From: Amoebidium appalachense
Lineage: Eukaryota; Ichthyosporea
DNA length: 64,000 bases
Assembly (NCBI GenBank): GCA_963693365.1
Contig: CAVNZM010000011.1
Location: 8,866,001 to 8,930,000, forward strand
Direction of reading: 5' to 3'
Position numbers and translations under genes: made by a program. The notes under the pieces were generated by a model. That model saw only the letters and a program-made list of their open reading frames with translations. It was not told where the DNA came from and did not search any database. Within the stretch, counting starts at the first letter, position 1; the number at the start of each line of letters is the position of its first letter. Below are positions 1-9,500 of the stretch, piece after piece.

Positions 1-91
1 GGTTTGCACACGACTGTGTTTGCGCAGAGAAACGTAAGACTTCCTTTCTTTTTTTCCCTTTGTTTATCCTTTTTTTTGTGAAAACTGTCAC

Positions 92-1315
92 GATGGATTA
101 TTCCCAGCAAGCTCCCGGGTCGGGGTCATACGAAACCAACATCAGCAAGTCCGCCGACCCCGTCACAACGCAAGCCCCCCCCCCATCCAACCCCCCCCCC
201 ACACTCCGGCGGCGAAGTCCCCTCCCCAACCAACCCCCCCACACTCAGGCTCCGGCGGCGACGTCCCCCCCCCCATCCAACCCCCCCCCACACTCCGGCG
301 ACACTGCTCCCGTCGATCCAAAAATGTTCGAAGAGTACTTGGAGACTGTGTTGCAGTCGAAAGTAGACAGTGCCATTGCCTCTGCATTGGCAAAGGTCGG
401 TACTGCGGCCACTGCACCCGCTGTCACCACCCCAACCACCGAATTGCAGGAGAAGCTGGAAGCCGCAGAGAAAGAATTACAAACGAAGGATCACGACATC
501 CAAATCCTTAAGGGGGAAATTGCCGAGCTAAAATCGGCGGCGGCCAAACAAAAACACCTTGCAGATGCAAAGGAACAGGTGTTATCGGCAAAGAATCGGG
601 ACCTCGAAGGGCAGCTTGTTGGAAAGGTGGCCGATATCCTGGAGCATCAGACTGAAGGGGAAAGATACCGGGCCGAGATTACCAAGCTTCAGTCACACAT
701 TGCGACCATGAGGGAATCATACCGTAGAACAATCGACGAGAGCACACAGAAACTTCGTGATTGGAATGACCCCCAGCCCCTCCCCGACATTACCGTCCAA
801 CACGGTCTCGCCCCCCCCCCCCCCCCCCTGGTACGACCAATCAAAATCCCATCCCCACCCTCCCCCCGCCCGGTACCACTCAGCCCAAAACCCCCCTCAA
901 CCTCCCCCTGCCCATTCTCCCCCTCCCCCCACCTGTCATGCCCGTACCCCCCTTCAATCCGTCCCTCACCACCGTTACCAGCACCCAATCCCACACTTTT
1001 GGTGCCTCCATGATGTCGAACCCCTCTGCATATTCCCAGGGTTCAAAGAGAGGGGTGTCAGATATTTCTTTTGGTGTGTACAAACGGCACCGCCAGGAAG
1101 AGACGTCATTTGAGACGGCATTAGATGAGGAATTGGAGGACATGATGGCTTTGGGCGAGAAGGTCGAGGGGAAGAAAGGGAAAGAAAGTGGTCGAGCAAA
1201 GAAACCAAAACAGAGTCAGAAACCAGCCCCTGCCCGCAGTGGCAGGACACGAGCAAAGCAAGTTTCAGATATACAGGTTATTCACGGGGACAGTGATGAA
1301 GACGATGAAGATTAG
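92..1315 (+). CDS. Proline-rich coiled-coil protein of unknown function, frame broken at a poly-C run
   Basis: No family recognised. The likely start is the ATG at 92 (MDYSQQ); another in-frame ATG lies at 60. The first part has proline-rich PPSNPPP repeats, then a charged heptad-like stretch (about residues 100-220, from EKLEAAEKEL to RTIDESTQKL) that looks like a coiled coil. The frame is lost at 18 consecutive C (811-828). Past that run a different frame carries a sensible continuation with two GTT-x-PxPxLPPP-like segments, a histidine- and serine-containing linker, a basic stretch rich in K/R (possible nuclear localisation signal) and an acidic end (DSDEDDED) before the stop at 1315. If the run is one C short in the assembly, the intact protein would be about 407 residues. 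It could be a nuclear protein or a gag/ORF1-like mobile-element protein; neither is proven. Confidence 0.5.
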
Positions 1316-1497
1316 GTTGGGAGTGGTGAGGGGTGTGTTTTGATTTTGTTGTATGTGTCAGGGGCTGGGTATGGCCACAGGGGCTGGCTGATGTATTTTA
1401 ATATATGACTGTTGATACTGGTAGCACCTTACGGTTTCTGTATTTATGTTAACGAGCATCTTATGGATCATAGCATGTAGGCATCTTTTTTTTTCTG

Positions 1498-1589
1498 GTT
1501 CTGGATGGTTTAGTATCTTGTGGTTATTATATATGTACAAGTCTTCTGGATGGTTTAGTATCTTGTGGTTATTATATATGTACAAGTCT
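1498..1589. repeat. Two tandem copies of a 46-bp unit
   Basis: The unit TTCTGGATGGTTTAGTATCT... (46 bp) occurs at about 1498-1543 and again at 1544-1589 with almost no change. It lies in the non-coding stretch downstream of the coiled-coil gene. Confidence 0.8.
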
Positions 1590-1659
1590 TGTTTTGCTGT
1601 TTTCAACCGATTAAATATCGATTGTATACAAAGAAGTCCAGGTCCCTTTTGGTACACAC

Positions 1660-1682
1660 TTGCATGCACGTTCAAAGTCTCC

Positions 1683-1713
<31 letters not shown>

Positions 1714-2016
1714 ACACTCCCTCCCCATGCATGCATGCCCGTGTGGCACACAGTTTGTGTGCTTTCATAAGTCTATCGATGCATGCACGTTCAAAGTCTC
1801 CCCCCCCCCCCCCCCCCTCCCCACACTCCCTCCCCGTGCATGCATGCCCGTGTGGCACACAGTTTGTGTGCTTTCATAAGTCTATTGCATGCACGTTCAA
1901 AGTCTCCCCCCCCCCCCCCTCCCCCCTCCCCACACTCCCTCCCCATGCATGCATGCCCGTGTGGCACACAGTTTGTGTGCTTTCATAAGTCTATCGATGC
2001 ATGCACGTTCAAAGTC

Positions 2017-2048
<32 letters not shown>

Positions 2049-2432
2049 ACACTCCCTCCCCGTGCATGCATGCCCGTGTGGCACACAGTTTGTGTGCTTT
2101 CATAAGTCTATCGATGCATGCATGCCCGTGTGGCACACAGTTTGTGTGCTTTCATAAGTCTATTGCATGCACGTTCAAAGTCTCCCCCCCACCCCCCCCC
2201 CCCCCCCCCCACCCCACACTCCCTCCCCATGCATGCATGCCCGTGTGGCACACAGTTTGTGTGCTTTCATAAGTCTATTGCATGCACGTTCAAAGTCTCC
2301 CCCCCCCACCCCCCCCCTCCCCCCCCACCCCCCCCCCACCCCACACTCCCTCCCCATGCATGCATGCCCGTGTGGCACACAGTTTGTGTGCTTTCATAAG
2401 TCTATCGATGTATATTGCATGCACGTTTAAAG
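1660..2432. repeat. Minisatellite, about seven units of roughly 105-118 bp with a poly-C core
   Basis: Each unit has the form GCATGCACGTTCAAAGTCT, then a C-rich run, then CACACTCCCTCCCC, a GCATGCATGCCCGTGTGG block, and a TTTCATAAGTCTAT end. Units begin near 1661, 1780, 1886, 1997, 2166 and 2280, with a partial unit near 2415. Near 2115 there is a shortened unit that lacks the poly-C section. Unit length varies mainly through the length and interruptions of the poly-C core. ORFs read through it are artefacts of the repeat. Confidence 0.9.
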
Positions 2433-2435
2433 TAT

Positions 2436-2829
2436 TTATTTCCCCTCTTTTTGCACACACAGCTTTGCACACACAGCAACTGTCTTTTTATTGTATCCAC
2501 TTTGGGTATGAAGCGCTGGCGCTGGGTTTGTCGTATACTCCACTTCGGGGCTTTTGTATGCAGCGCTTATTTCCCCTCTTTTTGCACACACAGCTTTGCA
2601 CACACAGCAACTGTCTTTTTATTGTATCCACTTTGGGTATGAAGCGCTGGCGCTGGGTTTGTCGTATACTCCACTTCGGGGCTTTTGTATGCAGCGCTTA
2701 TTTCCCCTCTTTTTGCACACACAGCTTTGCACACACAGCAACTGTCTTTTTATTGTATCCACTTTGGGTATGAAGCGCTGGCGCTGGGTTTGTCGTATAC
2801 TCCACTTCGGGTCTTTTTGTATGCAGCGC
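2436..2829. repeat. Tandem array, three copies of a 131-bp unit
   Basis: The TTTCCCCTC landmark recurs at 2440, 2571 and 2702, giving a 131-bp period. Each unit carries GCACACACAGCTTTGCACACACAG-type sequence, TATTGTATCCACTTTGGG and AAGCGCTGGCGCTGGG. Copies are nearly identical; the last differs by small changes near its end. It directly abuts the preceding minisatellite. Confidence 0.92.
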
Positions 2830-2853
2830 TGGCGCGGTGACACGTCAATCGGA

Positions 2854-3174
2854 TTAAAAGTCCGAGTGACTTGTTTGTCTCAGAGCGGTGTCGTACTCCG
2901 CAGCACCCGTCTTCTTATTGAAATAGTATATGACTGCATACATCAATGGTGTAACCAATAAACATGTGAGGACAATAGCAGCGCTGACGTACACCAGATA
3001 CATTTTGTTCACTTTCTCTCTAGCATTCGGTTCGGACTTCATTAAATTGTACCAGTGTATATTTGCAACGACACTGCATATAGATATCACATAAAGAATG
3101 CCTGTGGTGACCGTGCTGTCGAACATGTACGTGTACCTCACAAAACTTTCAGTATCCGACGTGTTACACCCCAA
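2854..3174 (-). CDS. Small membrane protein, two predicted transmembrane helices, unknown function
   Basis: A 106-residue ORF starting at the ATG at 3174. Two long hydrophobic segments are visible: about residues 24-44 (from TGILYVISICSV) and 60-86 (from YLVYVSAAIVLT to AVIYYF). A short polar loop containing a lysine/glutamate-rich KSEPNAREKVNK stretch separates them. The C-terminus is polar. The composition is normal rather than repeat-derived, so it may be a real gene or the last exon of a larger multi-pass protein such as a receptor; no family motif is clear. It follows the 131-bp tandem array. It is transcribed divergently from the zinc-knuckle gene downstream. Confidence 0.4.
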   Translation of the reverse strand: MGCNTSDTESFVRYTYMFDSTVTTGILYVISICSVVANIHWYNLMKSEPNAREKVNKMYLVYVSAAIVLTCLLVTPLMYAVIYYFNKKTGAAEYDTALRQTSHSDF

Positions 3175-3430
3175 AAGTGACCTCTCTGAGATCTTGCCTG
3201 TGGTACAAACTCTTGATGCCGTGTTGCTCTTGTGTTTTACCAGTACCCCTCTCTCCAGATGCCGAATTTAGATTGGAATTCGTGAATACACCCATGTGAT
3301 TGGTCAGTGGTTTGGCACCAAGAGATTGATTGATATGCCATCAACCAGTCAACAAAAAGTACTCGCTTTTACTTTTTGTCTCGCTTCACCCCAATCCAAG
3401 AACAGTGCACACCAAAACAAAACACTAGAA
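3175..3430. other. Intergenic region between divergent small genes
   Basis: Unique sequence between the start of the membrane protein (minus) and the zinc-knuckle gene (plus). It would hold both promoters if the two genes are real. I see no clear TATA element or repeat in it. Confidence 0.4.
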
Positions 3431-3913
3431 ATGGGAGACGCACTTTTGCGCCCCGATTCGGTTGACCCCGAACGATGCCCTGCATTTGCACCCTCAAAAA
3501 AAGCCCAGTGCAAAAACAAAAAGAAAACATGCCCACACCACAAGGACGGCTTCAAGCCCTGGGTATGCTTTGCCCCTGCCACCGGTGTCCTCCTCTACAG
3601 CGACAACACCATCAACATCCTCCACCCCCACAAGGCCGGGGACTATGCTCATGCAAACCTCCTGCTGGACGACCTCCTGGCCGCCTTTACAGTCGCAGAA
3701 ATGCAGCGCCCTCGCACCGAGCGCACCGGGGTACCCGCGCTGACTGTGTCCACTCCGGATCCACCCATGGGTGCACCACAGCCACCGGTTGCAGCTGCAG
3801 CGGTGGGTGTGGGCAGGGAAAATGGGTACTGCCAGGGCAAAACCAAGGCTGGCAATCCCTGCAAAAACAGGGTGAAATCTACGACCCATTGCCATAAGCA
3901 CAAGCCCAAATAA
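3431..3913 (+). CDS. Twin zinc-knuckle protein resembling DUF5763
   Basis: 160 residues from the ATG at 3431 (MGDALLRPDS); the open frame extends upstream to 3296 without a convincing start. Two similar cysteine/histidine modules are visible. The N-terminal one reads RCPAFAPSKKAQCKNKKK followed by TCPHH. The C-terminal one reads YCQGKTKAGNPCKN followed by THCHKHK. The arrangement C-x2-(G/A)-x-(T/S)-K-x(2-3)-C-K-N ... C-x2-H matches my recollection of the short DUF5763 zinc-binding family, common in bacteria, phages and large DNA viruses. Between them lies an ordinary globular-looking stretch with WVCFAPATGVLLYS and a leucine-rich segment. Function unknown; nucleic-acid binding is an inference. 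It ends just before a C-rich repeat and faces a nuclease-like gene on the other strand. Confidence 0.6.
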   Translation: MGDALLRPDSVDPERCPAFAPSKKAQCKNKKKTCPHHKDGFKPWVCFAPATGVLLYSDNTINILHPHKAGDYAHANLLLDDLLAAFTVAEMQRPRTERTGVPALTVSTPDPPMGAPQPPVAAAAVGVGRENGYCQGKTKAGNPCKNRVKSTTHCHKHKPK

Positions 3914-3959
3914 AAAAACCACCCACACACCCACACGTGCCAACATACACTATCCTCCC

Positions 3960-4205
3960 CGTGAGTGGCATGCCAGTCTCCCCAGCCCCCCTGCCCCCCA
4001 GTCCCCCCTGCCCCCCTGCCCCCCTGCCCCCCTGCTCCCCTGCCACATGCACACCCACACACTGGGTGCCCCCCCTGCTCCCCTGCCTCCCGGAACCAGG
4101 CCCCAGTGAGTGCTCACGTGCCCCCCCTGCCTCCCCTGCCTCCCCTGCCCCCCTGCCTCCCGGAACCAGGCCCCCCAGTGGTGGCATTCCAACACGTGCA
4201 TGCTA
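3960..4205. repeat. C-rich CCCCTGCC-type low-complexity repeat
   Basis: Runs of CCCCCTGCC/CTCCCCTGCC units with recurring CCCGGAACCAGGCCC and CCAGTG blocks near 4088, 4158 and again at 4725-4815. The last two blocks, ending in ...CAGTGGTGGCA... and CATGCTA, form imperfect direct repeats on both sides of the nuclease-like ORF (about 4158-4204 and 4768-4813). Confidence 0.75.
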
Positions 4206-4224
4206 GAAGATGGTTTTATTGGCA

Positions 4225-4716
4225 TTAGAACCTAGGCATGACCAGTGCCGTGAAGCCTTCTCTGTTGAGTTCCAATTGGCCGTCGCTGTTGATCTGTGTG
4301 AGCCAGATGACTTCCATCCCACACTGGGCACTCACGTGGATGCCATGCAGAATGAAGCCATCCACAATGCTCTTAATCTTTGCTGCTTTTGGAAACTCGT
4401 TACCATAAAAGTGCACACGTGTCTGGTGCATGGGATAGCTCAGACGGTAGAACACTATCTGGCCCATTGCTGTCTTGTATAGGTTCCATGACTTAACTTC
4501 AATCAGCTCGGTAGCTGTAAGTATATCAATTCGCCCGTGTATTGTATTAACTTCAACAGTACCATCAAGCTTATCAGCAAGCATGTCACGCACCACTTTC
4601 TCTACACTTCCATTGCGCCGTGCTACATGAACAAATGGTCTTAACTCAGCCATACATGGGGGATAGATAGTATCACACAACCATGGTTCCCCCACTCTCC
4701 CCAGCCTCCTGTGCAC
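4225..4716 (-). CDS. PD-(D/E)XK-type nuclease-like protein
   Basis: 163 residues, start at 4716; an internal ATG at 4653 (MAELRPFV) is an alternative. The core reads NTIHGRIDILT, then ELIEVKSWNLYKTAMGQ, then IVFYRLSYP and RVHFYGNE. This is the pattern of a restriction-endonuclease-like fold: D in strand 2 (GRIDIL), E-x-K in strand 3 (EVK), then a helix with the G-Q-x3-Y element. The conserved residues appear intact, so it may be catalytically competent. Similar small domains occur in large DNA viruses, phages and some eukaryotic effector proteins; which group this belongs to cannot be decided here. It is convergent with the zinc-knuckle gene and flanked by imperfect C-rich direct repeats, suggesting an inserted segment. 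Confidence 0.55.
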   Translation of the reverse strand: MHRRLGRVGEPWLCDTIYPPCMAELRPFVHVARRNGSVEKVVRDMLADKLDGTVEVNTIHGRIDILTATELIEVKSWNLYKTAMGQIVFYRLSYPMHQTRVHFYGNEFPKAAKIKSIVDGFILHGIHVSAQCGMEVIWLTQINSDGQLELNREGFTALVMPRF

Positions 4717-4828
4717 GTGTGCCTCCCCCGACCCCCTGCCTCCCCTGCACGTGTGCCCCCCCTCCTGCCGGAACCACGGCCCCCAGTGGTGGCAGCCAGT
4801 GCCTTACATGCTAATCTATTCTATGGCC

Positions 4829-4916
4829 ACATGGCCAGATGGCCAGATTGTTTTGACTTCAGGTGGATCCCCCCCCCTGCTCACAGACTGAATTTGATCT
4901 GGCCATCTGGCCATCT
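4829..4916. repeat. Imperfect inverted repeat (hairpin) of TGGCCAGA units
   Basis: Left arm near 4829-4848 (ACATGGCCAGATGGCCAGAT) and right arm near 4895-4916 (ATCTGGCCATCTGGCCATCT) are complementary with about one mismatch, separated by about 45 bp. It could be a fold-back element remnant. Confidence 0.65.
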
Positions 4917-5395
4917 GGGTATAAACCGTTTTCTGTTCTAATATTGGAGAACTGTCGATAGTGATAGAAAATGTCATTGGAAGAACAATCGGGAAATCCC
5001 GCGGTGTGACAACCAATCAGAATGAAGCAATATTGGCCAGACTCTGGAAGACCCCCCTCCCCCCTCAGATTGCGACATCAAAAATTAGAAAATATAAATA
5101 CTTTAATTAGCCCCATATTTTAGGAAGCATCCCCATCATCCCTGAGACATACTAAGCATGTGAAGCATCATTTTGGCGCGCTTCGACTACCAAATATGTA
5201 TACAAAAGAGTATCTCAAGAACTCCGGATTTGCCGATCTATCCCAGACCTTGAAATAGTACATCGATTCAATGTCGCACACATCGATTCAAATGTCGCTT
5301 TTTATTATCTGCTAATAAATAGTATCCTTCGCGCATCCACCCCTAAACCAGGCCATCCATGGCCCTAAGGGCCGGGGAACACCCCCATCCATGTC
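4917..5395. other. Non-coding region upstream of the LINE, probably including its 5' UTR
   Basis: No convincing ORF. Unique A/T-richer sequence up to about 5330, then CATCCACCCCTAAACCAGG and a small CCATGGCCCTAAGGGCC palindromic block just before ORF1. The true 5' end of the retrotransposon cannot be fixed without a second full-length copy. Confidence 0.35.
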
Positions 5396-6580
5396 ATGGC
5401 ACATGCCTATAATCGTTTCAGAACCTCTTTCAAAGTTCCATCTACACCCATCACACATGTGCGACCATTAAAACGTCCAGCAGATACACCTACCACAGAT
5501 GCACAACCAGAAAAACATCGCCTTAGACTAAGCGCAACACCTATTTACAATACACTACCCATTCAGAATAACACCACACCACTCCGTAGAAACACAATAA
5601 CAACCATGCCGAAACTTTCGGTTGATACAGTACTGGCAGAACTTGCCCTCGTTAAGAAACAGCTAAATGAGCTGTTACCACTCAAGAACATGATAGAAAA
5701 ACTCCAAACAGAAAATACCCAACTCAAGCTCACCATTGATTCACTCACAGCCCAGCTAAACATTAGTGGATCGCAAAACCCCAAAACTCATGAGCAAACA
5801 TCTCGCGACGGAGACATTTCCACCCCAACACAAAACAACACAGGACCGGAAGCACAGCTCCCGGCAGAGTTCCTAGAATATGCGAACTCTCGTAAAACAC
5901 CCGAGCTCCGCCAAATTGCCAAGGAAACATATGCCAGCATTCTTGCAGGCAACGAGTACCGCCGCAACTCCCCTCCCAAACCGCCGGCTAAGGGGAACAC
6001 CCAAGCAAACGGTAACATCAACATCCCACCCAAATACGAGAGGGTGTATTTCAAAGTCAAGCACGGCAGACGCCCACACAGGGCCATGTGGTCCATCTTC
6101 AAGGCTCTCGGCTTTCGGTGCTCTCGCATCCTTTGTCTGTCCTTCATTGGATACGATGTGCTGGAAGTAGCAGTACGGGGCGACTATAACCGTGCGTTCA
6201 TCCGAGACGCGACAAAGGGGTGTGGAAGCTTCTTCACCCACCTCCCAAGCTACGACCCATGCGCGCCGGAAAACATTCAGAAAGCAGACAAAGAACGTAA
6301 AGTGTCTGCTAAGAATGCGTGCGCCACACGTTGTCGTGTACGCATCAGCAAGGCAAAAGAGTTCCTCGCAAAGTTGGAAAACGATGCTACGAGCGTGATA
6401 GACACGGACACGAAGGAACCAATGTTTTCTGGTGAGAAACTGCTCGAGCGCAAACGCCGATGCGAGATGGAAATCGAGCTCTTCTGCGAACTGTTCGCGC
6501 TGGCGGAAGGTCGTGCATACGACCCCGTAAGCGACAAGTGGGAACCAACCCCACAGGTGTCGGACCAAACCGATGCCTAA
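5396..6580 (+). CDS. LINE ORF1 protein
   Basis: 394 residues. The N-terminal ~70 residues are basic and polar. About residues 75-125 form a leucine-rich heptad coiled coil (LAELALVKKQLNELL to IDSLTAQLN), expected to mediate oligomerisation as in other LINE ORF1 proteins. About residues 215-290 contain a segment of the form FKVKHGRRPHRAMWSIFKAL, then SRILCLSFIGYDVLEVAV and YNRAFIRDA, resembling the RNA-binding ORF1 domain seen in diverse L1/Tad-like elements. A charged C-terminus ends in VSDQTDA. Later in-frame ATGs exist (residue 70, MPKLSV), so the true start may be internal. Its stop codon overlaps the ORF2 start: the 8 bases ATGCCTAA hold both. Confidence 0.85.
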   Translation: MAHAYNRFRTSFKVPSTPITHVRPLKRPADTPTTDAQPEKHRLRLSATPIYNTLPIQNNTTPLRRNTITTMPKLSVDTVLAELALVKKQLNELLPLKNMIEKLQTENTQLKLTIDSLTAQLNISGSQNPKTHEQTSRDGDISTPTQNNTGPEAQLPAEFLEYANSRKTPELRQIAKETYASILAGNEYRRNSPPKPPAKGNTQANGNINIPPKYERVYFKVKHGRRPHRAMWSIFKALGFRCSRILCLSFIGYDVLEVAVRGDYNRAFIRDATKGCGSFFTHLPSYDPCAPENIQKADKERKVSAKNACATRCRVRISKAKEFLAKLENDATSVIDTDTKEPMFSGEKLLERKRRCEMEIELFCELFALAEGRAYDPVSDKWEPTPQVSDQTDA

Positions 6581-9500
6581 TTTATCCTTCTTCTTCTGGA
6601 ATGCTCGGACACTGGGCCCCCAAAAGGGCCTCCCCCCCGGGACACTCGACGATAAAATCAGCTACATACAACAACAGACAAACAACCACACGTTTACAGT
6701 GATTTGCGAAACACAGTTTAAAAACCACCACAAATTCAACTCTACATTGGTCGACACATCCACACACCCCGGTTACGCGAAAAACCGAGGCATTATTGTA
6801 CTTGCCGCACCACACGTGAGAGTGAAGTGCAAACCGGTAGCAAAAACGGAATTCTCGGTTTCTATAGAGTTTCTTTCTAATGTTTTTACTTTTGTATATT
6901 ACCCACCATCTATGTCGGTTGTCGAATTGACTCACGAGTTGTCACAGTTACCAATGTCCACTGTTATTTTAGGTGATTTTAACACGCGACTCCACCACAC
7001 AGACACACTGCAAGTGAGTGTCGGGTACCCATCTAAGCCCCCGGAGCGTGCTATCCCTTTAGCAAGGTATGTCCAAAGTCACACTTTGCGGTTCCCTCAA
7101 ATATCCCATGCCCACAACACCGACTGGGGAGTGGCCTTTTGGCCATCAACCATGTCAAAACTCTCTCTCCCTCCTAACCTCTCTAGGTCATCTGACCACT
7201 CTCCTATCCTTTTCCTACCTAAGATCTCCCTTGATCTGCTCCCCCCTCCTCCTCCCACCTTTCGCCTCCGTCTATCCCAGCTTAAGTCACAGTGGGGTAG
7301 AGTCGATGTATGTGTATGCTATGCTACGAAACACCCTATATATATGCGCCTATTAGAATCTGCACAAGCCAGGCCAGATTCACATCTCGTACTAGATACA
7401 TGCACTAACTTTATTGTTGATGATTTGATAGATCTCGGTGATTATGCTGGCGGTGGTAGGAAGGAATATCCCGATGCTCTCTTGTTACCAAACACCACTC
7501 CCGCTAGACTAGGTGAACCCCTGTCTCAAAAGGAAAGCTTGCGCCGGCTTGCTAGTATGAATCGATTTGGCCCCCCTGCTCGTATTATTGGTGATACCAC
7601 TGGAGACCCCCTCATAGACTCTGATAAGTATTTCTCGGAACTGTTTAAAGATAGGACCCCCGCTCAGAAACCTATTGTGTGGCCTGTAGACCCATCTATC
7701 CCCATAGAATCGATCCTCCCCTTTTTCAGTCCCGATGCCATATGGTCTGTGATATCTAGTTATAGCTCTAGTAAGTCTTGTGGACCTGATGGACTCCCTG
7801 CTGGGTTTCTTAAAATCCTTGTTCCCTCCTACCCACAAAAGGAAAGTGATCGTGCTATTAAACCTGATCTTACTATCATGTTAAGCTCTCTCTTTTCTTG
7901 GTGTGTTAAATGTGGACATGTCCCGTCATCTTGGTTAGATACCTTAGTGATCCCCATAGTTAAGAAGGACTCTGAGGGCCCCATATCATCCTTTCGCCCC
8001 ATTACACTAACCCAGGTTGTTCGTAGATTCTTTGAAGCTTGCTTACTTAGGTTATTTGCACATCACCCTAGGTTTCAATCTATTCTTCACATACACCCAT
8101 GCCAATCCGCTTTTCGTAAAAACAATTCATGTTATGTTCAAATAATGGCACTGCACGATTCTATGCAAGTTGGTGCACAATATGTTGGCTTTATTGATTG
8201 GAAAACTGCTTACGATTCTGTCTCCCCTGGTCTCCTATGGGAAAAGCTTGCTGCACGGGGTGTACCACACTGCATTGGTGTTCTGTTAGAAGCACTCTTG
8301 TCTCAAACCTATGGTAGAGCTGTGGTTAATGGGCATCTTTCATATGGTTTTGCTCGTACTAGAGGTCTCTTGCAGGGTTCATTGCTTAGCCCCTTTTTGT
8401 TTAACCTATTTATAGATGATTTGGCTGTCAAGATTTACGCCGAAAACGATGACCCTATTAATAACTTTCCGCCTGCACTTCTCTATGCTGATGATCTGTC
8501 CCTCCTTGCCCGTACCCCTAGACGCCTGCAAAGATTGTTCGATGTAGTGTCAGAGTGGTGCAAGGCAAACCTTATGATCCTTAACATAGACAAATGTGGT
8601 GTTCTTGTACCTGATATAGCTAACAATTTACACACATTTACATTATCATCTAAACCTGTACCTATAGTTCCAGAATACAAATATCTTGGTGTTCCGGTTG
8701 ATTCTGTTGGTGTTATGTTTCCCCATATGGTCGAAAAGAGGGTAGAGTTGGCTCGTAAGCGGTTAGCTTTCTTCTCGGCTAATATTTTTAAAGACACACC
8801 CCTCCATCCTTCTATTAGACTTACATTTATTCGCACTTTTGTCTTCCCGGCATGTGAATATGGTTTACCCCTTCTCGCCGCTTGGATCAAGAAAGAGAGA
8901 ACTAGAGCGCTTAAACCCCTGGCAAATTTCCTTGAAGCAGAAGTTGCCTCCTTTCTATCTAACAACTGTTGTAAACCTGGGCCTGTAACGCTCTCGATAT
9001 ATGGTCTGGTCCCAATAGCTTCTAGAGTATCCTATCTCGCGCTGAAATTCAATAAGCACATAAGCCGCTTAAAGAAGTATTTGCCCTCCCACCCTCTCTT
9101 CTCTATCCGACCTGTCCCCTCCTCACCTCTCCCCTCTTTCCTCCCCTCTCTCTCCCCTTCTCCCCTGGGCACAAATACAAATAAACCCCGCAATAGTGTG
9201 TGTGTGACTTTGGACTGCCACTTACTTGTTAAACATGTACACAATCACAAGATAATCACGCAATATAACAAATGGAAAAAGATACCACACGACACTAGAC
9301 CCGATGAAAGCATACACCTTGAAAAACTAAGCCTTATGTCTCGTTTTATATATACTGACCGCCTCAACCATATTGCCAAATATGGCACTCGCAAGTGTAT
9401 AACACCTAAATACATATTACCTTCCTGTAGAACTGGTCTTTCTCTAGCTGATGGTATTATTGATCAATTACCACGCTTTTACTGTAAACGTGCTATACAG

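Noticed and set aside
1660-2430. CRISPR-like array
   Set aside because: Units are contiguous tandem repeats with poly-C cores, without unique spacers, in eukaryotic DNA.
5873-6568. 231-codon minus-strand ORF over LINE ORF1
   Set aside because: Shadow of ORF1; no domain, and ORF1 has the coiled coil and the ORF2 overlap.
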